This document shows, in pieces, positions 50,290 through 61,783 of a stretch of DNA of 64,000 nt (position 1 is its first letter; each line of letters starts with the position of its first letter). The notes under the pieces are model-generated. The model saw only the letters and a list, made by a program, of their open reading frames with translations. It searched no databases and was not told the origin of the DNA. The DNA is from Juglans regia (Eukaryota > Streptophyta > Magnoliopsida > Fagales > Juglandaceae), in contig NC_049907.1 in the NCBI RefSeq assembly GCF_001411555.2, forward strand, positions 34,245,866-34,309,865. Direction: 5' to 3'. Made by a program: the position numbers and the translations under genes.

Positions 50290-51800
50290 TGTAAACCAAA
50301 ATGCAGACGGACTAAGCATTGATCAAGATCTCTCTCAATACCATCTAGTCAATTTGATCAGTGTTGGAAGAACCCTTCAAAAAATGAAAGATCCTAGGCC
50401 GAAACAATAATTCATATAGGATTTGTGAGAAAGGTCATTCCCAGTGTCGGGCCAAATCACACGGGCTCAGCCCATGAGGCACCAATGGGTTTCAAGATAG
50501 CTCGATAGTAGGGAATCGGTATGAAATGATAGGATGGGCCGGGCCCGAATGGCGAGGTCAGTCTAGGAGGCCTAGAAAGGAGCAATGATGTATCATGCAC
50601 GAAATGTGAGCCACTCAGTTAGAAGGCCTGACATCTCTACTGGTTGACAAGCCATAAACGCAAGGACAGGAATGGCCATTGCCCCAGGTTACCGATGGCT
50701 GGGCAGGCATGGGGCGTGGGCGCACCAAATCAAGACCACGCTGCATTTAATGAAGGACGAGGTGAACATGCCACTACCTGCAGACAAATCCATCGAAGTG
50801 GCCACGATCAGACATGGCAAACCTGTTGCATGGTAGGAAGTTGGTAGACGACACAACCTGGGTACGGTGTGGCAGAGCCATGATCGACCCAACAAGAACC
50901 ACCACCACTAGGTATATATGCCCCACCCCCCCAGGGGTTTGGGGCTCTTAGATTTTCTCCTTCTAAATTTCCCACAAACGAGTACTGACTTAGGTATAAG
51001 AGATATTTCTCACCACCCTGGCCCTGACTTCTTGCGAGAAGTGGAGGATATATGTTGACTTCACTAACCTAAACAAGGCTTGCCCAAAGGATAGCTTCTC
51101 CTTGCCTCACATCGATTTGATAGTCGACTCAACAACGGGTCAACCACTGCTCAGTTTCATAGATGCTTACTCAGGCTATAACTTGATCTAAATAAGCCTG
51201 GACAAAGAAGAGAAGATGACCTTCATCACCAATTGAGGACTTTACTACTACAAGGCCATGTCGATCGAGCTAAAAAACGCTGGCGCCACAAACTAGTGGC
51301 TGGTCAAACGAATGTTCAAAGAACAGATTGGTCGAAATTTGGAGGTATATGTAGACGACCTACACATCAAGAGTAAGAGACCCGAGCAACATTTGTCTGA
51401 TCTACATGGGGGTTTTCGTAGTATTACGATGCTACAAGATGAAGCTCAACCCACTACAGTGCACATTCAGAGTGGACTTGGGCAAGTTTTTGGGCTTCAT
51501 GGTCTCTGAACAGGAAATCAAAGCCAACTCGGAGAAAGTTGAGGCAATAGTGGGGATGCCTTCGCTCACAACCTTCATAAAGTGCAAAGGCTTGTAGGGT
51601 GAGTGGCGACCTTAAATCGCTTCATCGCCCGATTGATCGATGTCTTCCTTTCTTTAAAGTTCTAAAGAAAGCATGAGAGTGAGATGATTGCGACAGGCAT
51701 TCCGGGAATTAAAGGAATACTTGGCCCATCAATTAAATTCTCGACACTTTTTGTACACGCCTATAATTTGCAAAGAAGAGAGATGTAACGTGCACACCCG
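50290..51800 (+). mobile_element. remnant of a Tat-type Ty3/gypsy retrotransposon
   Basis: The left part (about 50440-51030) is GC-rich non-coding LTR-like sequence with a TATA-like TATATATG and a C-tract (about 50912-50935), ending in ACTGACTTAGG and TCACCACCCTGGCCC words typical of such LTRs. It passes at about 51040 directly into a reverse transcriptase on the plus strand: YVDFTNLNKACPKDSFSLPH, SFIDAYSGYN, FITN, LKNAGAT, and YVDDLHIKSK as the catalytic box. Stops (for example after SGYNLI and FITN) and frameshifts show it is dead. Gag and protease are missing between LTR and RT. Confidence 0.8.
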
Positions 51801-53672
51801 TTACAATTTAACTGAACAACATGAAATTTGGATGAAAACATGTAAACAGTAATATATATATATATAAATTTACAAACTAGTATAATTATAATCAAAATGA
51901 AGTGAAAACGTGATGGTTCACACCAAGATACAATTAGATGCTAGATAGGGCGGGGAACACTGCATTTATTTAAATCACATGGCTTGCTTCTTGTTGTCCA
52001 TGTGCAAGTTTGTGATGTTCGGTTTAACAACTAATATCTTTCCAGTGAGATAAAGGGTGGCCAGTCGTATTAGTATTACGCTCCGAATGCAAACAAATTT
52101 GTTTGACTGGGTACTGTAGATTAACGCGTGCCAAACGGTGCATGGCATATGTCGCTTTCTAACACATCTTGGGCAACAGCCCATACCTTCTCAAACTTTT
52201 CTTATAACAAAAATTCGATATGCAGTGATCTTTGTCTATTTCTTACAAACTCTATCAACATAATTGATTATCTTATTTTTTTAATAAAAAATAATTATTT
52301 TAACTAATTATATCAATAAAATGTATAAAAAAATACGTAAAAATGACTATATATAACAGAATTCTTCACATAATAATCACAATCTCCAATAATTTTATAT
52401 CCAAATATTGTTACAACTTAGAAAAATACATATAGAGCAATGAAATATTTATTATTATTTGTATAAATTTTTTTGATAATATTAAATGCTTAATAAATAA
52501 TATAGAATTTACTTTACGTGTCGATATCCCTTTTACTTGAAACTCTTAAATTAGGATGATAACTTGAGAGCATATATTTTCACAAATAAAAAAGATGATC
52601 CCAAAAAGCTCTGAAGAAAAACTTAAATTCTTTTATCGTTTGCATGAGAATATGCCTAATTCTCATGACATATTTTTTTTGTCTAACCACTTTTGTTCTT
52701 GTTTTTATTGTAAATTGAGATTCTCTGATCTATTTGTTTGTTAGATACGTTATTAAATATTTACGTGAAAAAAATATATGTAAAATAAAAAAGATAAAAG
52801 ATAATGAAAAAGAGTCATGCATGCTATATAAAGGATGGATGCAATCAAATAAAGGGGGACACGTAAGGCTAAAACAAAGAAATGAAAGAGATTAATTAAT
52901 ATATTTGAAATTTGAGAAAAATAAATAAATAAATAAATAAACATAAAATGACATGTGATGAGGGTTTGAAACCTTGAATCGAAATTATGAAATTATAATC
53001 GAATTAAAGAAATGCCAATAAACCAAAATTAATTGCGACCCAAATAAAGGGACTACAAAAAGGTCACCAAAATGTACATTTTGGGATCAGAATGTAAATT
53101 CCATCCAAAGCTAGACACAAAATTTAGAGTGAAATGAGGTACAGAACAAGGATAAATAAGAAGTATATATGTTATATCGAGAAGTGTAATAGATATAAAA
53201 AGATCACATAAAAATAAATTCATAAACTGACATTACTTTATATGATACGTTATAACTATTTTATAATCTAACGTAACACATTAAACTATATTAATTTATA
53301 GATTTATTTTCATCAACTGTATTTGTGGATAAATCATATATCTTTTATACCCGTTAGTACCGTAGTAAAAGTATTGAAGGAAACAGAATTCAAATACATT
53401 CGACGACAAATAGACACCCTCATAACTCATAAGGACTTCCCATGTCCGAAATAATATACCACACATTCAGACACGCACGATAAACTATTTCAATACAATG
53501 TCTCATGAAGAGAAATATTAATTAAAAGGTAGTGCTACTATACCTCTTAAGTTTGCCTACTTGGTCTACTCCATAGTGCAAATTATACTTTTTTTTTTCT
53601 TTTTTTGCTTTTTATTTTAAACATTTTAAAAATATTTCAAACATTTAAAAAAAAAAAACACCAATACACTAA
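51801..53672. other. AT-rich intergenic DNA
   Basis: No gene or RNA recognised. Only short random frames and a (TA)n run at about 51852-51865. Confidence 0.5.
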
Positions 53673-53872
53673 GGCCCCGTTTGGATAGTGAGATGAGATG
53701 ATATTGTTTTAGATGAAAATTGAATAAAATATTGTTAGAATATTATTTTTTAATATTATTATTATTTTAAGATTTTAAAAAATTAAATTATTTATTATAT
53801 TTTGTGTGAAAATTTGAAAAAATTATAAAAATAAGATGAGATGAGATGATATCGTTTCTATATCGAAATAGG
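53673..53872. mobile_element. MITE, GTTTGGATA family, copy 3 (inverted)
   Basis: It starts GGCCCCGTTTGGATAGTGAG, continues ATGAGATGATATTGTTTTAG and contains the reverse complement of the core of copies 1 and 2 (ATATTATTTTTTAATATTAT). It ends with GATGAGATGAGATGAT and a degraded terminal repeat. Confidence 0.8.
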
Positions 53873-54617
53873 ATTTGATAGTTATTTTCTTACCATTAAT
53901 TAAAAAAAATTAAAATATAAAATAAAATACTTCAGCAGTCAAATTGAGTGACAAACTGAAGGGTCATAATATCATTTTTCTTAATTAAACAATATGACGG
54001 TTCCACTTTATCACAAGTACCTACATTTTCTTAATTGGAAAATGACATGGTTATTATCCTCTTACTACTCATTTACTATTTTTTTTGTATTTAATTTTTT
54101 GTAATTTTTAATTTTACTTAATAATTAAAGAAGTGACTATTGGTAAAATTATATATTTTATTAATTTTTTTCTTAATGATTAAGGATGTTAAAAAAATAT
54201 TTAAAGGAAAATGATAAAAAAATAAATACATTATAAATAGTAAATATGCAGTAAATGAATTGTAAGCCTATCACTACCTTCTTAATTTAAATTTTAGATT
54301 TTACGCAAACACTTCTCACTTATAAAAGCCCCATAAAATTGATATAAAAAAAATAAAAATAAAAGCCCCATAAAAAAAGATGTCTTTTCTCGTATAACAA
54401 AATCCAGCTGCCCCTTGTAAAATTGTTATTTATACGAGCGCCTCAAAATTTTAAAAATTCAACCAGGAAGGGATAAAATCGTATTTTACACATCACCACT
54501 TGACTCGTAGTCACCACCCTTTCCTCTCCGGATTTGAACCAAAGCACGAAGCCTCTCTGGCTCTCTTTGCCCTTCGCAGACCTAGTGATGAGCTGCTGAA
54601 TCTAACTTCCAAGTGCA
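53873..54617. other. AT-rich intergenic DNA up to the LTR element
   Basis: No feature is seen until the 5-bp target GTGCA (54613-54617). Confidence 0.5.
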
Positions 54618-55070
54618 TGTTATGGATGGAAGAGATGCTGGAGTGGAAGAATGACAGTCTGCTTAAGGGTGTTGTGGGCAAGGTGCAATACGAAGGAAGG
54701 CTGGCCTGATGTGCATAAGACAGAAATTGAAGGTCATTAAAGGCAGTTAGTTGTATATGAGCAACTAAGCACGACGTCGTATGATCTAAAATTAGTTTCA
54801 GTCTTAAGTAGAACGTTGCCGTTTAATGTCTTTTCTTCTTATTAATTGTAAACGCAGTCGTTTCATTTACAAGAATCATAATAAGTGTTGCTTAAACGCT
54901 GTCGTTTTGTTCAAACAAACACTATAAATAGAAGGAGTTGGGGGGAAAAGACCCAACGGATAATTTCACTCAGTTGCAGACCTCTCTCTTCTTTCTTCAC
55001 CTTCATTCTTCTTCTATTCCTTCAATCTGGAGAGTGACTTCTCGAATAGGTCAAGTTTGGGTCCATTACA
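54618..55070 (+). repeat. 5' LTR
   Basis: TGTTATGGATGG...CCATTACA. It holds a TATA box CTATAAATAG at 54922-54931, a palindrome ACGACGTCGT and two AAACG-NN-GTCGTTT-like boxes upstream of the TATA box. Confidence 0.95.
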
Positions 55071-55072
55071 GT

Positions 55073-55081
55073 TGGTATCAG
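55073..55081 (+). other. primer-binding site (initiator tRNA-Met)
   Basis: TGGTATCAG starts two bases after the 5' LTR and matches the complement of the tRNA-iMet 3' end for nine bases, then diverges (CC in place of AG). Confidence 0.85.
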
Positions 55082-55083
55082 CC

Positions 55084-56259
55084 ATGGCAGAAGGAACGCG
55101 TTCGTATGCTCAAATAGTAGATTCAATGAATCACTTACGGCAACAACAAGAACGTCAGCAAAAGCAGATCGAAGATGCGATTTGTTTATTGTTGAAGCAG
55201 CAAGAGGCGGTGAGATTGGAAAGAGAAACACAAGACAAAAAAATTCAAGAGGTTTTACAACAAATCTCTAAGATTTCTTGTCACGATTCTGAAGATCCTG
55301 GTAATAGACGTCAAGATAATCAAGATCAACACATGAGGCACAAACATGAAGATATGGAGGATGACGCAGGGGACGTGAACCAACGAGAGCTAGTGAACAG
55401 AGGCTTTGCCAGAGGTATTAAATTGGATTTTCCTAGATTTCGTGGTGGTAATCCATCACCATGGATCTATCGTGCGAACCAGTACTTCCTGTATCACTAG
55501 GTTCCTCCTGGCCAACGTATTTTCATTGCTTCTTTTCACATGGATGATGAAGCCTTGGTCTGGTTCCAGGATGCTAGTGAGGCTGGAACCTTTCTTTCTT
55601 GGGAGGACTTCATCAAGGCTGTTCAGATCCATTTTGGATCTACTCCGTATGATGATCCTATGGAGTCACTTACTCGACTCAAGCAGGTTAGTACAGTTAA
55701 TGATTACAAATCTGAGTTTGAGATCCTTTCCAATCGTATTAGAGGCTTGTCTGAGAAAAACAAGTTGAGCTATTTTTTGAGTGGCCTGCGAGATGAGATC
55801 AGATTACCTGTTAGGATGTTGAATCCTTTATCCTTGAATGATGCTTTTGGTTTAGCCAAAATTCAGGAACAATATGTGGTGAGTATAAGGAGACCTTGGA
55901 GAAATTCACTTACTGATTCGAGTAAGTTTAGTCCAGAGTCGAATTTGTTAAAATCTGGACAAACTCCTTCATTGTTAGTAGCTCCACGAGTTTCTCCTTT
56001 ACCTAGGCTTCCTTATCATAAGGTCTCTGAGTCTCAGATGCTGGAAAGGCGTAGAAAAGGCCTTTGCTATTTCTGTGATGATAAATGGCAGCCAGGTCAT
56101 AAATGTGCCAGACCAAAGTTATTTTTACTAGAAGGTATGGACTTTGGTGAGTCAAGTGGTGAAGAAAATGTTGATGCTACTGGTGAGTTGGTTGTTGAAC
56201 CTGTGGAAGTTGAAGCTGAGATGGCTTCTATTTCATTACAGTCTATGGTAGGTGGATGA
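55084..56259 (+). pseudogene. gag of the LTR retrotransposon, with an internal stop
   Basis: Structural polyprotein part. ATG 55084 is three bases after the primer-binding site. A coiled-coil-like Gln/Glu-rich N-terminus (HLRQQQERQQKQIEDAICLL) is followed by the gag core LDFPRFRGGNPSPWIYRANQYF. A TAG follows at 55498-55500, then the same frame continues FHMDDEALVWFQD, SWEDFIKAVQIHFG and LSGLRDEIR to the zinc knuckle CYFCDDKWQPGHKC (56065-56106). A second stop, TGA at 56257-56259, separates it from protease, although the frame is unchanged beyond it. Confidence 0.88.
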
Positions 56260-59200
56260 GGACCTAAGACCATGAGACTTATGGCTTGTCTTGGCAAGAA
56301 GAAGTTGATAATTTTAATTGACACTGGTAGCACACATAATTTTGTGGACACTGTGGCTGCTGCTCGATGTAAATTACATGTACAACTTGGCCAGCTTATT
56401 AATGTTAAAGTGGCTAATGGTCAGCTCATTGAGAGCACGGGTAAATGTGTGGCTGTGCCTTTGTCAATTCAGGGCATACCTTTCACAGTTGATTTCCTTA
56501 CACTTCCCCTGGGAGGATGTGATGTAGTTCTTGGAATTCAGTGGTTATTCACCTTGAGTCCTATTCTCTGGGACTTTGTCAATATGAGTATGCAGTTTCA
56601 ATATAATGGTCAGGAAATTTCCTTAAAAGGTTTGACAGCACCTCAGTCAAATCTTATTGATGATGAGGAATCCTTTGAAACTTTTGGTTGTGGAAGTAAA
56701 GGCATTTTCCTGCAGATAGTGGCTTGCAGTTCCATTGAACTTCCATCATTGCAGAATGTACAAGTGCAGCAACTTCTGCAGCAGTATAAGGAAGTTTTTA
56801 ATGAACCTACTGGATTGCCACCCAATAGGTCTCATGACCACAAGATCACTTTGAAACAAGACATTTATGCTATTAGTGTTAGACCTTATCAATATCCTTT
56901 TTACCAAAAAGCAGAAATTGAAAAAATTGTTAAGGAGCTCTTGAAATCTGGGGTTATTAGGCCAAGTCAGTCACCCTTCTCATCTCCTGTGTTGCTAGTC
57001 AGGAAGTCTGATGGTACATGGCGAATGTGTATTGACTATAGGGCCTTAAATGAAGCCACTATTAAGGACAAGTACCCCATTTCTGTTGTGGATGAGCTCT
57101 TGGATGAACTTTCTGGTTCAACAATTTTTTCTAAATTGGATCTTAGAGCTGGTTATCATCAGATACGTATGAGAGGTGAGGATATTTCTAAGACTGCCTT
57201 CAGAACTCATGAAAGGCATTATGAATTTCTTGTAATGCCCTTTGGTCTCACCAATGCCCCTTCAACATTTCAGGGCCTTATGAATGAAGTTTTCAAGCCA
57301 TTCCTTCGACAGTTTGTCATTGTTTTCTTTGATGACATACTGGTTTACAGCAGTGACATGTCTTCTCACTTGGATCATCTCTCTACTGTTTTGCAAACCT
57401 TACAGCACCATCAACTTTATGCTAAGCAGTCAAAGTGTAATTTTGCATGTCAGGAGATTGAATATTTGGGCCATCTGATTTCCAAGGAGGGAGTGAGGGC
57501 AGATCCAAAAAAGTTGGAGTCTATGGTCACTTGGCCAATACCAAAAAACCTAAAGGCATTGAGGGGTTTCTTAAGCTTGACAGGCTACTACAGAAAGTTC
57601 ATTAGGAGTTATGGTCAGATTGCTGCCCCTTTGACTTCCTTGTTGAAGAAAGATGCATTTGTGTGGACAGATTCTGCTACAAACTCTTTTAATGCATTGA
57701 AAGCTGCTGTCACTAGCCCTCCTGTTCTTGCCTTGCCTGACTTCACCAAGGCATTTGTTATTGAGTGTGATGCTTGTGCAACTGGCATAGGAGCAGTTCT
57801 GATGCAAGACCAAATGCCCTTAGCTTTTTTCAGTCAAGCCTTGAAAGGGAAAAACTTAACTCTTTCCACTTATGAGAAAGAACTTCTAGCCTTAGTGCTA
57901 GCTGTTAAGAAATGGAGGCCATATCTTTTAGGAAGTGCTTTTGTGATCAAAACTGATCACCATAGCCTTAAATATTTGCTTGAGCAGAAGATTGGCACTG
58001 TTGCTCTGCAAAGATGGCTTTCTAAGCTTCTTGGTTATGAATTTTCTATTGAGTATAAGCAAGGGGTGGAGTGAGTATAAGCAAGGGGTGGAGAACAAGG
58101 TGGCTGATGCCTTGTCTCGAAAGGATCAGGTGGATGAGTTTGGAGAGTTGGCAGCATTGTCATTTCCCACACTAACATGGCTCTCAGAATTGAAAGCAGC
58201 TTATGCCACAGATCAGGACACACAAAAGCTAGTCACTGCTTTGCAACTTGACCCTACTTCTCATTCTACATTCAAACTGAGGCATGGTCTTTTGTTTAAG
58301 AAAGACATAATTTATGTGCCAGATTCCTTCCCTTTGAAACAACAGATTTTGAACTACTTGCACTCTAGTCCTGCTGCTGGCCATTCTGGCTTCCACAAAT
58401 GTTTGCATAGAGCAAGACTAGAATTTTATTGGCCTGGTCTCAAACATGATGTTAAGCAGTTCATTCGGGATTGTGACATATGTCAAAGGAACAAGATCCA
58501 GAATGTTCTTCCAGCAGGGTTTTTACAACCCTTACCTATTCCTGACCAAATATGGACTGACCTTTCAATGGATTTTGTTGAAAGTTTGCCCATTTCGAAA
58601 GGGTATTCTGTCATTATGGTGGTAGTAGACAGATTATCAAAATATGCTCATTTTATGCCTTTAAAGCATCCATTTACAGCTGCTCAAGTGGCCTCACTGT
58701 TCTTCAATAATGTTTTTAAGTTACATGGTTTGCCTAAAACCATTGTTTCTGATTGTGGCTCAACATTTACTAGTTCTTTTTGGAGTGAACTTTTCAAGTT
58801 GCAGGGAGTTAATCTGTCTTATTCATCAGCTTATCACCCTCAAAGTGATGGCCAAACAGAAGCTGTCAACAAGTGTCTTGAACATTTTTTGAGGTCTTTC
58901 TCTGGTGACAAACCCAAGCTATGGGTGGATTGGCTCTCATTAGCTGAGTGGTGGTATAACTCTAGCTTTCATACTTCCACAAAGCTGACTCCATTTGAAG
59001 CTGTGTATGGGGTCCCTCCAACTAAACTACAGGCTTATATTCCTGGTTTGACTTCTAATCAGACAGTGGACCAGCTCTTGCAAACTCGAGAACAGATTCT
59101 CTTTACACTCAAATCCAATTTGTCCTTGGCTCAAGATAGAATGAAGTTTTATTATGACAAACACAGAACTGACAGGGAATTTTCTGTGGGGGATTGGGTT

Positions 59201-59611
59201 TGTCTTAAACTTCAACCCTATAGACAGCAATCTGTGGCACTCAGAAGAAACCTTAAACTTTCACCTCGATATTTTGGCCCATTTCAGATCACTCATCGAA
59301 TTGGCAAAGTGGCATATCGTTTATGCTTACCTTTAGATTCACTCACACACCCAGTTTTTCATGTTTCTGTTTTGAAGAAAAAGATTGGGGATCAATTTAC
59401 ACCTATCTCTTCCTTACCTCCTGTGGACTTACAAGGAGAGTTAAGGCCTCAGCCTGAGAAGATCGTGGAGAGGAGAAGTGTCAAGAAAGATAATAGAGCA
59501 TTGGTGGAAGTCTTGATCCAATGGGAAGGTGCTGGAGTGGAAGATTGCACATGGGAACCTTACTGGCAGCTTCGTCAGCAATTTCCCCACCTTGTGGGCA
59601 ATGTGCTTTAA
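56260..59611 (+). pseudogene. pol of the LTR retrotransposon: protease, RT, RNase H, integrase, chromodomain
   Basis: Protease LIDTGSTHNF (Asp at 56320), RT with YPISVVDELLDEL, FSKLDLRAGYHQIRM and catalytic FFDDILVYS (57328), RNase H IECDACATGIGAVL (57763), TYEKELLALV and KTDHHSLKYL. At 58050-58093 a 22-bp tandem duplication shifts the frame by one and makes a stop at 58074. The integrase continues in the other frame: zinc finger H..H..CDIC (58380-58495), core Asp in SMDFVESLP, Asp in VSDCGSTF, Glu in SDGQTEAVN. The C-terminal chromodomain (59462-59600) reads VLIQWEGAGVEDCTWEP. The stop TAA of the second part is at 59609-59611. All catalytic residues are present in the two parts. Confidence 0.9.
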
Positions 59612-59623
59612 AGGGGGAGGGTG
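59612..59623 (+). other. polypurine tract
   Basis: The purine run AAAGGGGGAGGG lies immediately upstream of the 3' LTR (it begins at about 59610) and serves to prime plus-strand synthesis. Confidence 0.85.
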
Positions 59624-60076
59624 TGTTATGGATGGAAGAGGTGCTGGAGTGGAAGAATGACAGTCTGCTTAAGGGTGTTGTGGGCAAGGTGCAGTACGAA
59701 GGAAGGCTGGCCTGATGTGCATAAGACATAAATGGAAGGTCGTTGGAGGCAGTTAGTTGTATATGAGCAACTAAGCACGACGTCGTATGATGTAAAATTA
59801 GTTTCAGTCTTAAGTAGAACGTTGCCGTTTAATGTCTTTTCTTCTTATTAATTGTAAACGTAGTCGTTTCATTTACAAGAATCATAATAAGTGTTGCTTA
59901 AACACTGTCGTTTTGTTCAAACAAACACTATAAATAGAAGGAGTTGGGGGGAAAAGACCCAACGGATAATTTCACTCAGTTGCAGACCTCTCTCTTCTTT
60001 CTTCACCTTCATTCTTCTTCTCTTCCTTCAATCTGGAGAGTGACTTCTCGAATAGGTCAAGTTTGGGTCCATTACA
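59624..60076 (+). repeat. 3' LTR
   Basis: Same length as the 5' LTR, 11 substitutions and no indel by eye. Five of the changes cluster in 59728-59746. Confidence 0.95.
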
Positions 60077-60141
60077 GTGCAGAAGCTTTCAAAATAGTTC
60101 ATGGATGAGTTTCAAGATCAATTTTACAGAGACAATGTTGT

Positions 60142-60548
60142 TGTTATGAACCCATAAAGTAAAACTCACTATTGAAAACTAGTTTACAAGGGAAGGGTGC
60201 CTAGGGGCTTATAAACCATCAACCAATGTTATACTTAGTCGATGTGGGATCGTAACAACCACCACACTCTACAGCCGACGTCCACGGCAGTCTTGGCGCT
60301 CACACGGGCTGGCTGTGTGCTAGGTCTTTTCCTAGCTCCGGGCAAACACTGCCATGCCGACATCACCCCCTGTGCCGCATGATTGCAACTGTCGCAACAT
60401 GACCTTAGACATGGAGTGGCTCTGATACCATTTGTTATGAACCCACTATGTAGAACTTATCCTTGAAAACTAGCTTACAAGGGAAGGGTGCTTAGGGACT
60501 TATAAACCATTAATTAATCACATACTTAATCGATGTAGGATCATAACA
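60142..60548 (-). mobile_element. TRIM (terminal-repeat retrotransposon in miniature)
   Basis: Two 116-bp direct terminal repeats (60142-60257 and 60433-60548) begin TGTTATGAACCCA and end GTAACA / ATAACA. The primer-binding site TGGTATCAGAGCCA is on the minus strand at 60417-60430, two bases inside the right repeat, so the element runs on the minus strand. The internal part is only 175 bp without coding capacity. The flanking 5-mers GTTGT and GTAGT are a target duplication with one mismatch. It must rely on proteins from other LTR elements. Confidence 0.9.
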
Positions 60549-61783
60549 GTAGTTTATGTAAATATTAAATTTTATTTGCAAGAGAGCAAGTTAGAAAATT
60601 GGAGTAAAAAGATGTGATAACTATTGTATATACAAAGATGAATCTTTAGCAATGTGAAGGTGAATGGAAAGTGTCTAATTACATATGAAATTTTTTATGG
60701 TTGAACATATGAATTTTGGTTTGATTTAAAAATCTGCTTTTCATTTTTGAGGGGAAGAATTTTAGGAAAAAAAAAAACATAATGAAGAAATGACAGATTT
60801 GCAATATCCTAAAGAAATATTGTGTAGAATATAAACTATCAACCTAAGAGACAAACTCAAACACCTAAGTTTCAGATTTCACCCTTATAGAAATTGTAAA
60901 TGAAAAATGCTCAAATTCCTCTTTACTTAACTACTAACCCATTCATAAAGTCATGGTTGGAAAGTGTAAAAATTCATGAGCAGTTTATATCTTCGCCAAA
61001 ATTTTCTATTGGGTTGCAAAGCAAGTTTGGGCAATAAAAGAAGAGTATTAGAATCTTAAATCAAGTCAAGCATCAATTGTGCCTTGCGTCGTCAACAGAT
61101 CAAGATGGAGGGGAAGGAATTCCAAATTTCTCCAAATATAACAAACATCGCAACTCAATAAGTTGTGAAATGGAAATCAATGGGAAGTGAGAAATCAATC
61201 CAATCTGTTTCTAGGTTACTTCCCAAAACTTAAACTTAGATTTTTAGCACAACATCTTTGAATAAAAATTATGTCTAAGCATTCTAGAGTCTAGGAATTA
61301 AGAATAACAAAAACAAAAGAAAATAAATGGGAAGAGAAAATTTCTGGTGTTGCTTCTCGCCTCTTCTCCACCATAGGAATTTTTTTTTCTCATTTTTCAA
61401 TGATCCCATCTCCATCACACCATTTGCTCTTTTATGCACCCCAACTCCGAACTAATTTTTCTTCCTCTTGCCACCCGTCTGAAACTTGCCCTAGTCTCTA
61501 ACTTAGCAACAATATCTCATTCAATTGGCTCACAAAGATGTGCAAATGCTTATCATTAAGGGCAAAGATGGAACTTTAGACTTGATGGCTCACAAATATA
61601 ACGTCAGGTTATTCCTAGTGCCATCAGCTGCAATTTCTATATGTTTTATGTGCAAAATATTGGCAGAAATCAATTTGAGTCCAATACTAAAATCCGATGC
61701 ATAATTAAGTATTCAACTCTTCTTTGATGAAATAATTTACTCACTTAAACTACTTAATTACGCATTTTTGACACTTCATCACA
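60549..61783 (-). repeat. probable 3' LTR region of the Athila/Tat-like element
   Basis: On the minus strand a purine-rich AAAAAGCTAGTTGGAGG runs into TGTGATGAAGTGTC at about 61783, the typical junction of polypurine tract and 3' LTR in Athila/Tat-type elements. The other LTR end was not identified, and no second LTR is in the window. Confidence 0.45.

Larger units (their letters stand above)
54618..60076 (+). mobile_element. complete-structure Ty3/gypsy chromovirus-type LTR retrotransposon (Reina-like)
   Basis: Two 453-bp LTRs (54618-55070 and 59624-60076), both TG...CA, and a perfect 5-bp target duplication GTGCA (54613-54617 and 60077-60081). The primer-binding site TGGTATCAG (55073-55081) is complementary to initiator tRNA-Met. 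The polypurine tract AAAGGGGGAGGG lies just before the right LTR. Gag and pol lie in one frame with order protease, RT, RNase H, integrase, chromodomain. Small LTRs, a C-terminal chromodomain and the knuckle CYFCDDKWQPGHKC point to the Reina clade. By eye the LTRs differ at 11 of 453 positions (about 2.4%), so the insertion is fairly recent. The frame carries two stops and a 22-bp duplication, so it cannot move by itself. Confidence 0.95.
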
